From contig CM022948.1 of the NCBI GenBank assembly GCA_012931725.1, positions 92,400,215 through 92,464,214 of the forward strand: DNA of 64,000 nucleotides, given 5' to 3'. The stretch is from Litsea cubeba. Its lineage: Eukaryota > Streptophyta > Magnoliopsida > Laurales > Lauraceae. Both the position numbers and the translations under genes were made by a program. How positions within the stretch are numbered: position 1 is the stretch's first letter; every line of letters starts with the position of its first letter. Below, piece after piece: positions 63,640 to 64,000 of the stretch. The notes under the pieces were generated by a model. That model worked only from the letters and a program-made list of their open reading frames with translations, was not told the DNA's origin and made no database searches.

Positions 63640-64000
63640 TTGCTATATATTATTCTAATTGATTGTAGCTGAGTTTATATTCAGATTTTAGCCTCTAGAA
63701 TTAGACCCCAACACTTGTAATTGTCCTAAATTGGACATGACAGATTGTAATAATCCCATAAATATGGAAACATGAATACTACAAACAGAGAATATATATA
63801 CAAGGAATGACACTCGATTCCTCTTTCAAATCTTCCTTCTTTTAGTTTCTTGATATCTCACATAGTATCAGAGCCACAATAGTTGTGGTTTGCTGGTTTA
63901 AACCTTCTCTCGAGGTCATCGACTAAGAAGACAACAGTTACTGTATTTTGGGAGTATTGATTAACAACTGAAGATATCTCTTTCAGAGCTCTATTGAAGA
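63640..64000 (+). mobile_element. LTR retrotransposon entering at the right edge (LTR end and primer site)
   Basis: AGAGAATATATATACAAGG (TATA-like, near 63787) is followed by TTGATATCTCACA, ending at 63862, and then TAGTATCAGAGCC (63863-63875), the initiator tRNA-Met primer site. The start of the LTR was not resolved and the body lies outside the window. It would sit inside an upstream FKBP intron if that gene continues to the right. Confidence 0.6.

Overview
This is plant nuclear DNA from an intron-rich, repeat-rich angiosperm genome. The evidence is GT-AG introns from 80 bp to several kb, plant-type gene families (serine carboxypeptidase-like proteins and a multidomain FKBP with TPR repeats), and plant transposons of most major classes. 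I cannot name the species.

Only two loci look like living genes, both on the minus strand. (1) A serine carboxypeptidase-like (SCPL) gene runs from 47080 down to 34568. I resolved 13 exons that join in frame into about 447 residues with all three catalytic residues. It has one GC-AG intron and appears to lack one short exon usual in the family. A broken paralogue lies just downstream (32.0-33.4 kb): exons 1 and 2, a scrap of exon 8, a stop in exon 1 and a solo LTR in intron 1. (2) The 3' half of a ROF1/FKBP62-type immunophilin gene spans 62165 to 54738: eight exons covering the end of the second FKBP domain, the third FKBP domain, the TPR domain and an acidic C-terminus. Its 5' part lies beyond the right edge.

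Layout. 1-7233: 5' part of a CACTA DNA transposon with a TNP2-type transposase open at the left edge, inserted into a decayed, duplicated OTU-like protease sequence (7234-7830). 8.1-9.1 kb: hAT-like repeat with internal duplication. 9.3-16.75 kb: three-level nest, a pyrimidine/purine foldback element split by a probable Ty3/gypsy solo LTR, itself split by a Mutator-like element carrying a 21-bp minisatellite and a GC-rich gene-like fragment. 18.4-20.9 kb: probable second long solo LTR. 20.94-30.92 kb: one copy of an unclassified dispersed repeat (second copy in the last FKBP intron) broken up by a MITE, a hAT-like element, a complete but mutated Ty1/copia element (22848-29643, TSD TCACC) and a further LTR fragment. 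31-34.5 kb: hAT-like remnant, SCPL pseudogene, small SINE. 34.6-47.1 kb: the SCPL gene, whose introns hold a MITE and a 437-bp foldback element with a tRNA-like loop. 47.1-54.7 kb: intergenic repeats, including a clean hAT MITE, a TIR element with internal tandem repeats and a 0.7-kb GC-rich palindrome. 54.7-64 kb: FKBP gene with three 90-96-bp GA/TC tracts in its introns and an LTR element entering at the right edge.

I found no tRNA or rRNA gene, CRISPR array, operon or prokaryotic feature. The least explained objects are the tRNA-loop foldback element (43634-44070), the pyrimidine/purine foldback family, the dispersed repeat at 20.9/55.3 kb, and the leader of the copia element.
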